Source: Fuerstiella marisgermanici (GTDB taxonomy: Bacteria > Planctomycetota > Planctomycetia > Planctomycetales > Planctomycetaceae). Taken from it: a stretch of 64,000 nucleotides of DNA. The translations under genes and the position numbers were made by a program. The notes under the pieces were generated by a model, which did not search any database, was not told where the DNA came from, and saw nothing but the letters and a program-made list of their open reading frames with translations. The DNA lies in assembly GCF_001983935.1 (NCBI RefSeq), contig NZ_CP017641.1:5270001-5334000 (forward strand), in the 5' to 3' direction. Positions 44,470 to 53,809 of this stretch are shown in pieces (the first letter of the stretch is position 1; each line of letters starts with the position of its first letter).

Positions 44470-47259
44470 ATGTCCATGCCTACAAAATCACTTCTTCAAT
44501 GCTCTGCCTCTGGCGCCTCGCATGCCTGTCGACCGACCGGTGTCGCGTTCGCTTTGTGTGCTGTTCTGTTTTGCACGCCGCTAGCTGCGCGCGCAGCCGA
44601 CGATGATTCGACCGGTCCGGCAACGGCACTTCTGACTGGCATCGAAATTGAAACGGTTACGATTGATGAAGACGTCCCACTGGGCGCAGTCGTACTCCAC
44701 GAATGGCGCAGCGCGCAAGGCTACACTGATTTTCAGATAGAATCGGGCAACGAAGACGCAATTTTCTGCATTGATCCTCATACCGGACGTCTGCTGGTTG
44801 CCAGTGACGGCGAGCTGGATTTTGAACAGCGGGCCGAATACATCGTAGTCGTGTCTGCTCGCGAACAGAGCAGCAAAGCCATTGCGTTTGAAGACGATTT
44901 CGAAGCATCTTTGCTGGATGCCGGTCTGGCCCCGCGACAGCTTGAACGACTACGCAACCGTCGTCGCGAACTTCACGTAGTGGTGATGCTGCGCGACGTT
45001 AATGAGCCGCCAATTGTACAAAACGCACGCTTCGAAATTCCGGAGTCCGCGACGAATGGCGATGTGATAGGGCAGGTGTTGGCGGCCGACCCAGACAGCG
45101 ACGATTCATTGCATTATTCAGTGAAGCTTGGTGGCTTTGCTGAGCCCGCTGTAACGATTGATGAGACAACAGGGCGCATTGTGGTCGCGGATGCGACGCA
45201 GTTCGACTTCGAACAGGTCCAGAACCATTCACTGACTGTTCAGGTCCGCGATTCTTCTGGACATGTCGTCTCGGCAGCCGTCGAAGTGGCCGTGAAAGAT
45301 GTCAATGAGCCGCCAGTCTTAGCTCCGATGGACCTGCATGCAACGGTCACCTCAGCCGGCACTTCTCCCGTGGGAGCGATTGTCGTTCATGATGACGACG
45401 GTCAAAACACACTCGCCTTCGACCTGCTGGACGATCCAACCAACGGCGGATTTTCTATCGACAGCCGAACGGGCGTCATGTCGGTGGCTGATGCGTCGCT
45501 GCTGCAGGCGTTTGATGGATCAAACTGTTCGCTCACCGTAAATGTTTGGGACGACGCCTGCAACTGCCTGACTGTGACGTTTGACGTACAGATTGATCTG
45601 CCCACGCCAATACCGTTGCCGGCACAACTTGCAGACGGAGACACAGACCCAAGTCACGCAGCCGAACAACATGCCGAAACCACTCCACAAATCAGCCTGC
45701 TAAGCACAGCCCAGGATGTGTTGTCTTCGCTGTCGATTGTCACCGGATTGGTTTGGGTCTTTGCCGTCCTGGTCGTGCGAGGACAGCGTCATCAGCCTAA
45801 GCTGACGAATGATTGTTACCCATCGACCTCCATCGACAAGGCGAACGATTCAGCGTCTGCAGACGTTCAGGAAGCCGACGAGCTGTCAGAATCGACGACT
45901 GTTGCAGGCGTTCTGCAAGCTTGCGATCCGAACGAGGTTGTTGTCTGCGAAAGTGAGTTCGCACTAGAAGATTCAACGCTATCCGGCCCTGACCGAGACG
46001 ATGCTTCCTCGAACACCGGCGAGCCCGATGCGGGAGCATTCGTCGCGAGCGCACCCGGCAAGAACACGGTAGCGGACAGGGGGACGCGGAATGAGAAGAG
46101 TATTGCGTCACCAGTTTCAAAAACAGAACAAACATCAGGCAGCGCCTACCGCGACAACGCACCAACGATTGCTCCGGATCCCACGTCGGACTGGTTGGCG
46201 ACGATGCCTTCAACAGAATCCAGCGATTTCCCCGCGTCGATGTCGCAGACAGTGGTGGCAGACCGAAAGGTGGCGGCGGACAACGACGCAACAGCGGAAC
46301 TCAACGACTCCACTTTATTAGAGCTGTTGGAAGCATCGCGAATCTATGCAGAGAATGAGCCAGCCGCCGAACCGTCATCAACTTATGTGGAAGACTCGTT
46401 CGACGCAGCCAGCAACACAGTGGAGGCCGCCGATATGGATCGCCCCACTGATGCAACGCCTGCGGCGGACAGTGAGTTTCCCTACGCTGAACTGTCCGAC
46501 ACTTTGAAGCAGCTTGTGCGCCCCGAAGCCATGCAAAAGGTGCCCACAGAATTCGATGTCGGTAGTGAAGATCCTTCGCCGGATTACCAGTCGTCTGCAG
46601 CTACGGAGACCACCTTCGAAGATGTGAGCGAGCACTCAACGGCTTTCGAAGCTGTTCCCCACGAGACACCGGCTTCCGAGTATGAGGTGGAGTCGGGAGA
46701 TTCAATCGAAGATTGTGACCGAGCCGTTCGCGAACATCTGGCCGCGTTGTTCCGACGCGTGAATGGCGACGACGATGCGGACTCAGCCGCTGGTTCAAGC
46801 GTATCTGAAGGTGCCTCTTCACCAGCCGCTGCGGCAGCTGCGTCGCCTGACAACCGTGCTCACGCCACGAGCGGAGACGAACCGGCGCCGCTGATTGATG
46901 GCATCAACGAAGAGTCGCGCAGAGTGCCTCGTGAGCTACTGCGTAACAACACGGCACTGTTTCGGGAACTTTCGAAACGTTCAGCCGACGCCGCCATTTC
47001 GACCGCCAGCCACCGTCGATCGCAGCTTGCTACAAAACCTCGCCTTGTTTTTATGGGGCTGCTGGTGCTGGGTAGCGTTGGCTGGATCGCGGCCAGCGTG
47101 CTGGGCAACGCTCAGTTTGGCAACATTGGCAAGCTGCTGGTATTGAGCGCAATGGCATCCATGGCGGAATTTTCTTACTGCGTGTACCGGCTGACTCCGA
47201 GCAGCGATATGCCAGCCGAATCTGAGGCTGACGCGGCCGCGGAAGTCGTCGAAGAATAG
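44470..47259 (+). CDS. Cadherin-repeat membrane protein with a long acidic linker
   Basis: A 929-aa protein with a signal segment at about 24-42. Three cadherin-like repeats follow at about 52-378; units end in the calcium-binding motif DVNEPP (176-181 and 277-282) and contain DxD sites such as DPDSDD. A TM helix lies at about 416-436. Then comes an extended, disordered, Ser/Thr/Glu/Asp-rich region of about 420 residues with a few helical stretches, and two more TM helices at about 859-878 and 888-905 near the end. Cadherin repeats suggest calcium-dependent adhesion outside the cell, with a long acidic segment on the other face. The start SD is weak. It converges with the four-TM gene of the kinase cluster. 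Confidence 0.78.
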   Translation: MSMPTKSLLQCSASGASHACRPTGVAFALCAVLFCTPLAARAADDDSTGPATALLTGIEIETVTIDEDVPLGAVVLHEWRSAQGYTDFQIESGNEDAIFCIDPHTGRLLVASDGELDFEQRAEYIVVVSAREQSSKAIAFEDDFEASLLDAGLAPRQLERLRNRRRELHVVVMLRDVNEPPIVQNARFEIPESATNGDVIGQVLAADPDSDDSLHYSVKLGGFAEPAVTIDETTGRIVVADATQFDFEQVQNHSLTVQVRDSSGHVVSAAVEVAVKDVNEPPVLAPMDLHATVTSAGTSPVGAIVVHDDDGQNTLAFDLLDDPTNGGFSIDSRTGVMSVADASLLQAFDGSNCSLTVNVWDDACNCLTVTFDVQIDLPTPIPLPAQLADGDTDPSHAAEQHAETTPQISLLSTAQDVLSSLSIVTGLVWVFAVLVVRGQRHQPKLTNDCYPSTSIDKANDSASADVQEADELSESTTVAGVLQACDPNEVVVCESEFALEDSTLSGPDRDDASSNTGEPDAGAFVASAPGKNTVADRGTRNEKSIASPVSKTEQTSGSAYRDNAPTIAPDPTSDWLATMPSTESSDFPASMSQTVVADRKVAADNDATAELNDSTLLELLEASRIYAENEPAAEPSSTYVEDSFDAASNTVEAADMDRPTDATPAADSEFPYAELSDTLKQLVRPEAMQKVPTEFDVGSEDPSPDYQSSAATETTFEDVSEHSTAFEAVPHETPASEYEVESGDSIEDCDRAVREHLAALFRRVNGDDDADSAAGSSVSEGASSPAAAAAASPDNRAHATSGDEPAPLIDGINEESRRVPRELLRNNTALFRELSKRSADAAISTASHRRSQLATKPRLVFMGLLVLGSVGWIAASVLGNAQFGNIGKLLVLSAMASMAEFSYCVYRLTPSSDMPAESEADAAAEVVEE

Positions 47260-47343
47260 ATGCCGTAGTTGATGCCGGACGACGGTCGCCGAATCATCGG
47301 GGAATTCCGACGATAGCAAGCTGGCAGCGAACGGTTCAACTCG

Positions 47344-48717
47344 TCACTTGGCCACGTCATCGATGGAGCACGTGATTCGGCCGGTGGCCCATGCGGAATC
47401 CAGCGTCTTGCCGTCGTACATGGCCTTCCCCATGAACACAGCCGCCAGGATGCAGGGCACAACAAGTATCGAAAGAGCCGGGACAGTGGCAAGTTTCTTC
47501 CAAAACGTGCCCGCCTGGCTGGCCCGAAACGTAACGCTCAACAGCGTCGAACACAGCCACAAAACACCCAGCGTCATGCAGAGCACGATGGCTCGATTTT
47601 GTTTTAATGCGGCGTGAACGTCGCCCAAAACCTGTTGTTCTACGGCTTCCGGAAATTCGACAAGAGCATACGTCTTACGCATGATCTTGTCGCCATCGAC
47701 AGTCTTCAACTCTTGAATTTTCGTTGCCGTATTAACGATAAAGTCGGCGATCGCAGCATCGGAAACATCGATCGACACCAGCCGATCCCACTGACTCGCG
47801 CCGTGCCAGCGTCCCTGCGCGAGTTCGTCAACCCGTTGTTTCAGAGCGTCAACGATGGCAGGCCGAAGTGATTCAATTGCGGGAACGGACGCTTCCTGGA
47901 ACGACGATTCGACAACCAGCCTTCCGATGCCAGGATTTGTTATCCATGGTGCTGTCGCGTCCTGTGAGGCATCGCTCGCGATTGCTGTGGCCGTGGCTGC
48001 GTCTGCCGAACCGTCACCTGGTGCTTTAGCCAGTTGAGCCATCGGTTGCTCTGACTGTTCACTGGCGTTGTTTTTCAAAAATGTGAGCGTGGCCGAAACG
48101 GCGGCGTGAATATTCTGTGGCGTCAGTGCTTCGCGAACAACAGAAGACGCGAGAGCCTGGCGCAGCACGGGCCGTGTGCCTGGCGAGGAAAGCGGGATCA
48201 TCGCGTACGCCTGGCGCAGTTCCTGAGGCACGCTCTCGTTAAGCTTCGCGACCGCTGCAGCGCCTTCGGTCGAAAGCAGCCCCGCAATCACGTCGTCAGA
48301 TAGCGGCAACCACATCACGTTTCCGTCGGTGGGAAGAGGCGGCCGAACCGCTAATTCTCCGGGATGATCATTCGGCTGAGGCGCGCGCGGCGGTTTTGGA
48401 ATCGCAACCGTGCGAGCTGACTGGACGGTAGAAACAGTACTTTCAGAAGTCTGTATCGAAGTGTGAAATCTGACTTCAGAAGGTGTGTTCGCAGAGACCA
48501 TCCGTGCCTTCGTAATATTTCCGTGTCGCCGAAAAGCCAGCAACGCGACGAAACACAAAGCAACACAGACGACTGCTGTGACTCCAATCGCATGCAGCAG
48601 TCTGCCACGCTGCACACTGGCTCGACGGCCAAAGAACAGTGAGGCGACCCAAACAACGCTGGCAATGCCCACAAGCAGCAGCAGCGGAATCAGGATGAAC
48701 GCGAAAAGGATAGTCAT
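47344..48717 (-). CDS. Four-TM membrane protein of unknown function
   Basis: A 457-aa protein with two TM helices at the N-terminus (about 5-28 and 43-62), a large loop of about 310 residues rich in Ala, Ser, Pro and helices, and two TM helices at the C-terminus (about 385-405 and 417-437). I recognise no family. It follows the Ser/Thr kinase by 29 bases, with GGAGA before its ATG, so it is almost certainly in the same operon. The large loop is probably extracytoplasmic. It might be a partner or substrate of the kinase; that is inferred from position only. Confidence 0.65.
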   Translation of the reverse strand: MTILFAFILIPLLLLVGIASVVWVASLFFGRRASVQRGRLLHAIGVTAVVCVALCFVALLAFRRHGNITKARMVSANTPSEVRFHTSIQTSESTVSTVQSARTVAIPKPPRAPQPNDHPGELAVRPPLPTDGNVMWLPLSDDVIAGLLSTEGAAAVAKLNESVPQELRQAYAMIPLSSPGTRPVLRQALASSVVREALTPQNIHAAVSATLTFLKNNASEQSEQPMAQLAKAPGDGSADAATATAIASDASQDATAPWITNPGIGRLVVESSFQEASVPAIESLRPAIVDALKQRVDELAQGRWHGASQWDRLVSIDVSDAAIADFIVNTATKIQELKTVDGDKIMRKTYALVEFPEAVEQQVLGDVHAALKQNRAIVLCMTLGVLWLCSTLLSVTFRASQAGTFWKKLATVPALSILVVPCILAAVFMGKAMYDGKTLDSAWATGRITCSIDDVAK

Positions 48718-48746
48718 ATTTGTTCTCCAGCGCGATCGCCGGGTGA

Positions 48747-50789
48747 TTAGGCGTTCTTCAGTGACGCGGCTTCACGACCCGCCAGTTGAGGTACGGATTC
48801 CTGTGCTCTGGCTGGCTTGGCCGGTGCCGGAGTAATCGTCGGTTCCAGCACTCGATTTTCAGCCGGCGTCCAACCGGAGGACAATTGCACAACCGCCGAA
48901 ATCGCCAGAGCCCATGTGGCTCCCAAAGCGTCCGGGAAGGAGAATTCCTGCAGCATTCCAGTGATCACAACGCCTACCAGAAGCGTCATCAACGCACTGG
49001 AAACTCGAAAGCGTGACTTGCGAAAACTGTCCACCTGCCACCACCACCGACGAACGCCGAAAAGTGCCGCAAAGAACAGCATAAAGCACGCCATGGTCGG
49101 AGTCCCACTGCCATCTGATATAGTCAGCCGCCCCACATAAACGGGGTGGCCAGCTGTTGCTCCGTGAAACAGAGCGTCCTGGTCGATCAGAAGATATTGC
49201 GGAAGAACTGCCGCAATGAAACCGACTGCCAGACCTGCGCTGGCCAAAGTGAATCGACGCATCACACTGTCGCCCGCGCGACCTTCCCAAATCTTTGAAG
49301 GTAGAATCAAACTCCAGGCCGCAACCATTGTGATGGCGGCGAAATAAACCGCCTGCGAAATGTCTTTCAGCAGATTCGTCGTCAGGAAAACGGCCAGCGT
49401 CACCAACGCGGCTGCCGCCAATGAAACCGAGATGGACGTTGTGATGTCTGTCGCTCGGTGCCGCTTTGTGATCTTTCGCAGGGTCGCTGGTGTGTAGATT
49501 CGCGGCACCGGCGGACTGGAAACGACTGGCCTTCCGCGCTGTGGGTTCGCGTTCTCTTGCTGACGCGGTGCTGAAGCAGCCATCGCGGGCGCAGGTCGGC
49601 GTGGGGGCGGTTCGGGGCGATGCCGACCCACACCGCGCCCGGTTCGGCAGGCGCGTCTCGGTGACGCCGCGCTGACGAACACTTGAACGATTTGATAGCC
49701 CAGGTAAGCCACGCCGCCGATCATGCCGCCAACGGCGACAGGTCGCAACATGCCGGATTCGATAATCAGCAGCGCGGTTGCTCCGCCCAGAACCCACTGC
49801 AGCGGCGACGGTATCGCGTTCCAGAAGGCGGCGATAGCGGCCACACCCATCGCGGGTTCAGTCGAGGACGACGTGTCGATGTCGATAACCGTATCCGCGT
49901 CGCGATCAGCTCGCGCATGAACCGCTTCGGGCTGCGGCGGTGGCGACGCCGTTCCGACAAAGGATTGAGTCTTTTGAACGGGGGCACTCACGTCAGCACC
50001 TGCCACAGCGGTGCGGAACGCGTGCTCAAGAGCTTCCACGCTGTTGATTCGCTTGTCCGGGTCTTTTTCCAAAGCGTCCGCGATGACTTCCTGAACGCCC
50101 ACTGGCAGCACCGACAGGTCTGGTTCCGCGGTCAAATGTTTCATTAAAATTTCGGCGGTCGTCTGCCCGTCGAACGGTACGGTGCCGGTCAGCATCTCGT
50201 ACAGCATGATACCCAGAGCGTACACGTCGACTTCGCGACCGTAGCGACCTCGAGCGACTTCCGGAGCCATATAGTAGACGGTGCCGACGCTCTGAGTTTG
50301 AGCACTGCGGCGACTTTCGGAAATGTATTTCGACAGACCGACATCGCCGATCTTGACGATTCCCTGATCCTGAAACACATTCGCTGGTTTCAGGTCACGG
50401 TGCACGATGCCTCGGTCATGCAGAAAGCTAAGGCCCGCGGTCATGCCGCTTAGCCACTTTAGTACCTCCTGCACCGGCATACCGTTGGGATGGTCCTGCA
50501 GAGTTTCATACAGGCCACGACCGCTGACGTATTCCATGACGACCCAGTGGTCTTTGTCGGAATCTTCGCGGATGTCGAAAATGGTGACGAGGTTCTGGTG
50601 CTTCAGGTTCAGGCACTGCGACACACCTCGAATTTCCACCTCAAGGTTATTATTCAGCAGCTTCAAAGCCACTTCTTTACCTGCGTCGCTCAGCGCATAG
50701 TACACCTCACCAAACCCACCGCGGTGGATGGCACGCTTGATGGTATAGCCATCAAGGGGACGTGCTTCTGGTGCAAAGGTGAATTTCAT
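48747..50789 (-). CDS. Transmembrane eukaryote-like Ser/Thr protein kinase
   Basis: 680 aa from ATG 50789; a TTG at 50828 would add 13 residues. The kinase domain (about 15-270) has the glycine loop GGFGEVY (24-30), the ATP lysine K43 in VALK, HRDLKPANV (HRD 130-132), DVG in place of DFG (149-151), and APEVARGRYG. A low-complexity linker follows. About eight TM helices span 325-650, with a Pro/Arg-rich cytoplasmic loop after the second. In planctomycetes such kinases relay signals by phosphorylating FHA-binding or other proteins. Here a tandem FHA gene lies just upstream, 22 bases away, and a four-TM gene just downstream. The catalytic lysine, HRD and DxG aspartate are present, so activity is likely. 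Confidence 0.9.
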   Translation of the reverse strand: MKFTFAPEARPLDGYTIKRAIHRGGFGEVYYALSDAGKEVALKLLNNNLEVEIRGVSQCLNLKHQNLVTIFDIREDSDKDHWVVMEYVSGRGLYETLQDHPNGMPVQEVLKWLSGMTAGLSFLHDRGIVHRDLKPANVFQDQGIVKIGDVGLSKYISESRRSAQTQSVGTVYYMAPEVARGRYGREVDVYALGIMLYEMLTGTVPFDGQTTAEILMKHLTAEPDLSVLPVGVQEVIADALEKDPDKRINSVEALEHAFRTAVAGADVSAPVQKTQSFVGTASPPPQPEAVHARADRDADTVIDIDTSSSTEPAMGVAAIAAFWNAIPSPLQWVLGGATALLIIESGMLRPVAVGGMIGGVAYLGYQIVQVFVSAASPRRACRTGRGVGRHRPEPPPRRPAPAMAASAPRQQENANPQRGRPVVSSPPVPRIYTPATLRKITKRHRATDITTSISVSLAAAALVTLAVFLTTNLLKDISQAVYFAAITMVAAWSLILPSKIWEGRAGDSVMRRFTLASAGLAVGFIAAVLPQYLLIDQDALFHGATAGHPVYVGRLTISDGSGTPTMACFMLFFAALFGVRRWWWQVDSFRKSRFRVSSALMTLLVGVVITGMLQEFSFPDALGATWALAISAVVQLSSGWTPAENRVLEPTITPAPAKPARAQESVPQLAGREAASLKNA

Positions 50790-50811
50790 AGTTCTGACCC
50801 GACTGAGTTTG

Positions 50812-51531
50812 TTACGCCATTTCTTCAACGCGGAATCGCAATTCTTCGCCCGTTACTACAGAACCATGTTTCAACGCCGCCGAATCGCTGACCGTCGTGC
50901 CGTCCACCGCCAGCACCGCCTTTGACCGGCAGCGGAGTTCGCCGTTCTGAAAGAACAGCACGACCATGTCCGGCCACTGGCTGCAATAGACGTGGTGGTC
51001 TCGCCGAGGCCCCAGCAGGCAGTGATCTGCCAGCAATATGATACCGTCGACACTGTGCGAAGGTCGATGGTCGCTTTCAAAATCGATCACCGCCGAAGAA
51101 CTCAGCACACTGGGAATACGGAACCCCAGGCGAACTCGTTCGGCCAGACAAATTTGATCGCCGCTGCGAAGGTTTGTGCTGTCCGACACGGTTCGACCAG
51201 ACACACTGGTGGGCTGATGAGCCTCCAGTTTCCAGTCTTCGCCGGCATGCCGCAACGTCGCATGGTGTCGCGAAACGTTGGCCAGCAGAGCAATGTCGGC
51301 GGATTGTTTTTCGAACGACGGAGCGCCAACGATAAACGACTGGCCGGCACATAATTGCCACGCGCCGACGCCGTCGATCCAAAGCATGTATTTGCTGCAC
51401 TGGCTGGCCGCCACAGTAATGTTCTTTGCCGTATTCTTTGGGGATGGTACTTGTTTCGGCGGCACGGTCGTTTCGCGGAACCAACGGTGCCGCTTGTGCT
51501 GACTATCTTGTTGTGTCGCGCCAAAGTTCAT
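50812..51531 (-). CDS. Tandem FHA-domain protein, second domain degenerate
   Basis: 239 aa from ATG 51531; a frame from 51585 adds 18 residues. A polar N-terminus of about 40 residues is followed by FHA domain 1 (about 48-145). It keeps the S-R-x-H core (VSRHHATLRH), though the usual GR strand is VGAPS. The second half (about 155-237) has the FHA-like LGPRRDHHVY, GELRCRSKAVLAVDGTTVSD and a LKHGSVVTGEELRFRVEE end, but no S-x-x-H motif, so it may not bind phosphothreonine. FHA domains bind phosphothreonine peptides. The gene is immediately upstream of the kinase gene on the same strand, so the two probably interact. Confidence 0.78.
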   Translation of the reverse strand: MNFGATQQDSQHKRHRWFRETTVPPKQVPSPKNTAKNITVAASQCSKYMLWIDGVGAWQLCAGQSFIVGAPSFEKQSADIALLANVSRHHATLRHAGEDWKLEAHQPTSVSGRTVSDSTNLRSGDQICLAERVRLGFRIPSVLSSSAVIDFESDHRPSHSVDGIILLADHCLLGPRRDHHVYCSQWPDMVVLFFQNGELRCRSKAVLAVDGTTVSDSAALKHGSVVTGEELRFRVEEMA

Positions 51532-51639
51532 TGTATCAGCTGTTCGATTGATTGGCAGGTCCCGGTTGAACATCGAAGAAGACACATTTCAAACGTGCGT
51601 TCGCCTGTTTAGGATCACATTTTCCTGCCGAATTACACA

Positions 51640-51677
51640 GAAAAGGCTCCGGACTCCCCGGTGGGAAGCCCGGAGCT
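51640..51677 (-). terminator. Rho-independent terminator of the coiled-coil gene
   Basis: GCTCCGG (51646-51652) and CCGGAGC (51670-51676) form the stem, with an inner TCCC/GGGA pairing. On the minus strand it is followed by TTTTCTGTG. It lies about 32 bases after the coiled-coil gene stop and upstream of the FHA-kinase operon, which therefore has its own promoter. Confidence 0.8.
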
Positions 51678-51708
51678 CGTGTGCGTCCCGGTTCCGCTGC
51701 GAAGGCGC

Positions 51709-52527
51709 CTACAGTGAGTCTGACTGAGCGGCTTCTGCAACGTTTTCGTCAGCCGTGAGGCCGAAGTGCTGGTCGACTTCGCTGACGACGTCGGCATGCA
51801 GATCGACAGAGTCTTCTTCCACAGGAATGCGGCCCAGAACATTACCTTCGGTTTCCAGAATCGATTCCCGCACATCCAGAGCGTGATTCAAGTCTTTGAT
51901 CATGCCTTCGACGCGAGACAGCTTGGTGTCGTCGACTTCGATGGCGTTAACCGCTTCTGAAGCCTGAATCGTTTTGAGTCGAGCTTCAAGCTGTGAAACA
52001 TGTACTGCTAGTTCCTGTTTGCGGCCCAGCATGCTGTCCAGCTTTTTCTGGTTGGCTCGCAGCGTTTGCTTTTGAGCTGCCAGAATCTGGCGATCGCGAG
52101 CCAGGGCTTCTTCACCGTTTCGGAACGATTCAAACCGGTTGGCCAGATCGGCTTCCACTTCTCCGCGGCTGTAAGAAACATGCCGGTAGGTGAAGCTGTC
52201 CTTGCTGCTGCTCAGGTCCGCTCGCAGAGCCAAAATGGCATCTCGCTGGCTGGCCAGCTTGGTGTCCTTTTTAGCAATCTCGCGTTGCAGGTCCTTCACG
52301 TCTACGCTTTGTTCGGCGACGACCGTCATGTGCTGCCGAATTTCCGGCATCAGCTTGTCGATTTCATTGCGAATTCGATCCAGCTCGAATTCGGGCGTGA
52401 TTTCCGACTTCACGGCTTCACGCACATTTCCACAGGCGGTTGTGACGTAGCTAAGAGCGTCTGTGCCCAAAACCATGCCCGCCAGCAGCATTGCTGCCAA
52501 TGATCCGCCAATCGCTTTCTTTAACAT
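51709..52527 (-). CDS. Membrane-anchored coiled-coil protein
   Basis: 272 aa from ATG 52527, chosen for GAGGAG eight bases upstream and a clear N-terminal hydrophobic segment (about 5-22, AIGGSLAAMLLAGMVLG). A longer frame from 52641 is unlikely. Residues 40-240 form long heptad-rich coiled coils (ELDRIRNEIDKLMPEIRQH, LQREIAKKDTKLASQRDAIL, LVHVSQLEARLKTI-like blocks), ending in an acidic tail. The architecture recalls Psp/IM30-like or periplasmic coiled-coil proteins, but no specific family motif is seen. A terminator follows, so it is its own transcript. It is divergent from the two-TM gene at 52801. Confidence 0.7.
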   Translation of the reverse strand: MLKKAIGGSLAAMLLAGMVLGTDALSYVTTACGNVREAVKSEITPEFELDRIRNEIDKLMPEIRQHMTVVAEQSVDVKDLQREIAKKDTKLASQRDAILALRADLSSSKDSFTYRHVSYSRGEVEADLANRFESFRNGEEALARDRQILAAQKQTLRANQKKLDSMLGRKQELAVHVSQLEARLKTIQASEAVNAIEVDDTKLSRVEGMIKDLNHALDVRESILETEGNVLGRIPVEEDSVDLHADVVSEVDQHFGLTADENVAEAAQSDSL

Positions 52528-52800
52528 CACTATTCTCCTCACGTTCAACTTGTCTTTTGTTGGGATACACACGGGAAGCAACATTTGGTTGCTCATGCCC
52601 GGTAATTCGCGGGAGCGACGGCATGATTGGCCGGATTCCAAAAGTTTTTGCTGAAATGCGAAGATGTTCCTAAGTGCTGCCGGCGCAACGCTTTTTGCAC
52701 ACGGCCAACTTTGGAGTTCGCCACCTCACCAGATTTCTTAGCAAGATTTTTTGAGCCACCTCGAATCTGCCGACGTTTCACAGGCAGGAAGGAGGAAAAA

Positions 52801-53385
52801 ATGGACAGCAACGAACCCAAAACGATCCTGACAGACATCAACGGAGCGACGCCGGAAGAAACCAGCCCCGAATTGGCCAGCCCGGAAGCGGCTCGGACGG
52901 AAGATGTGGGGACAGAAGGCGTCTTAACTGAAGGCAACGAAACGAACTCATTCGATTCTGCGATCGCGCCGGTCGTACCTCAACCGCAGCGCGGGCGGCC
53001 CATGCAGAAAGCTCGATTCGCGTGGGGCATGCTGCTTAGCACTGCCGGCATCGGCCTGATGCTGGTTGTCGCTGCCGGTGCACTCCGCGGCGCGGGCGTC
53101 AATGGCCACCTGACGTTGCCGGTCGTCGGCCTGTGCATGCTCATTGGCCTCATGCTGCTGGGCGGAGGCTTCGGCGTCATGGCCACGGCTTCCCCCACCT
53201 TCGACGACGACGAATTCGACCGCCTGATGCAGGCAGGGGACGCCTCACTGCCCGACTCAACATTAGCGGCCAACACAACGACGCCCGACGATCTTCGTGC
53301 AGAACTGCGGCGGGATCGGGATGAGGAGACAGACTTCCGCAATCGGGACAATGGACGTCAGGTGCCCGATCAATCCGTGGCGTAG
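52801..53385 (+). CDS. Small two-TM membrane protein with acidic N-terminus
   Basis: 194 aa from ATG 52801, which has an excellent SD (AGGAAGGAGG, about 6 bases upstream). A longer frame starting at 52627 overlaps the divergent gene and lacks an SD. Residues 1-60 are acidic and low in complexity. TM helices lie at about 74-95 and 104-127 (WGMLLSTAGIGLMLVVAAG; GLCMLIGLMLLGGGFGVMA). The C-terminus (130-194) is polar with an Asp-rich segment and Arg/Asp repeats. I recognise no family. It is divergent from the coiled-coil gene with 273 bases between; the two may share a control region. Confidence 0.68.
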   Translation: MDSNEPKTILTDINGATPEETSPELASPEAARTEDVGTEGVLTEGNETNSFDSAIAPVVPQPQRGRPMQKARFAWGMLLSTAGIGLMLVVAAGALRGAGVNGHLTLPVVGLCMLIGLMLLGGGFGVMATASPTFDDDEFDRLMQAGDASLPDSTLAANTTTPDDLRAELRRDRDEETDFRNRDNGRQVPDQSVA

Positions 53386-53809
53386 CCGAATGACGACGCA
53401 GCACTTCACAGTTCCGCCTTCGTTTCTGTTTCGATAGGGCAGGGGCACCTGGCGAAGGCCCGCAAGTCTTGCCGACATCGGCAATAAGCTTGCTTCGCTG
53501 CAAATCAAAAACAGCCTACCGCTATTGCGGTCGGCTGCTGAGGAGTTGCTCGAGCGGCACGCGAAGTGCCGGTCAACAACTTTCGGAATATCAGTAATCG
53601 TGCGAGCCAGAAACGTGCGACCAGTTGTCGCGTTTATCGCGAACAACCAGAGGACTAACGTCCTCGGCTCGCCGACGCAGATCGACACACAATGATCAAC
53701 GTCCACCTCCAACGTCCACCTCCAGCGACCATCGGGAGCAACGCCGGCGATTCAGCCTTCGTCCTGCTCCCCCGCCCGCCACGCCAATCGGCCGTCGGGC
53801 CGTCCCGCC
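53386..53809. other. 424-base convergent intergenic region with a terminator
   Basis: It lies between two gene ends. CAGCCTACCGC (53512-53522) and GCGGTCGGCTG (53527-53537) pair over 10 of 11 positions; on the minus strand a TTTTTGATTT run follows, so this should end the sigma-54 regulator transcript, about 270 bases after its stop. A second, nested palindrome (TTGCCGA/TCGGCAA inside GCAAG/CTTGC, 53462-53493) lies to its left. No gene is recognised. Confidence 0.6.
53506..53537 (-). terminator. Rho-independent terminator of the NtrC-type regulator gene
   Basis: An 11-bp stem with one mismatch (53512-53522 with 53527-53537) and a 4-base loop TATT. On the minus strand it is followed by a run of five T (plus-strand A at 53507-53511). 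It leaves an unusually long 3' untranslated stretch of about 270 bases. Confidence 0.7.
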
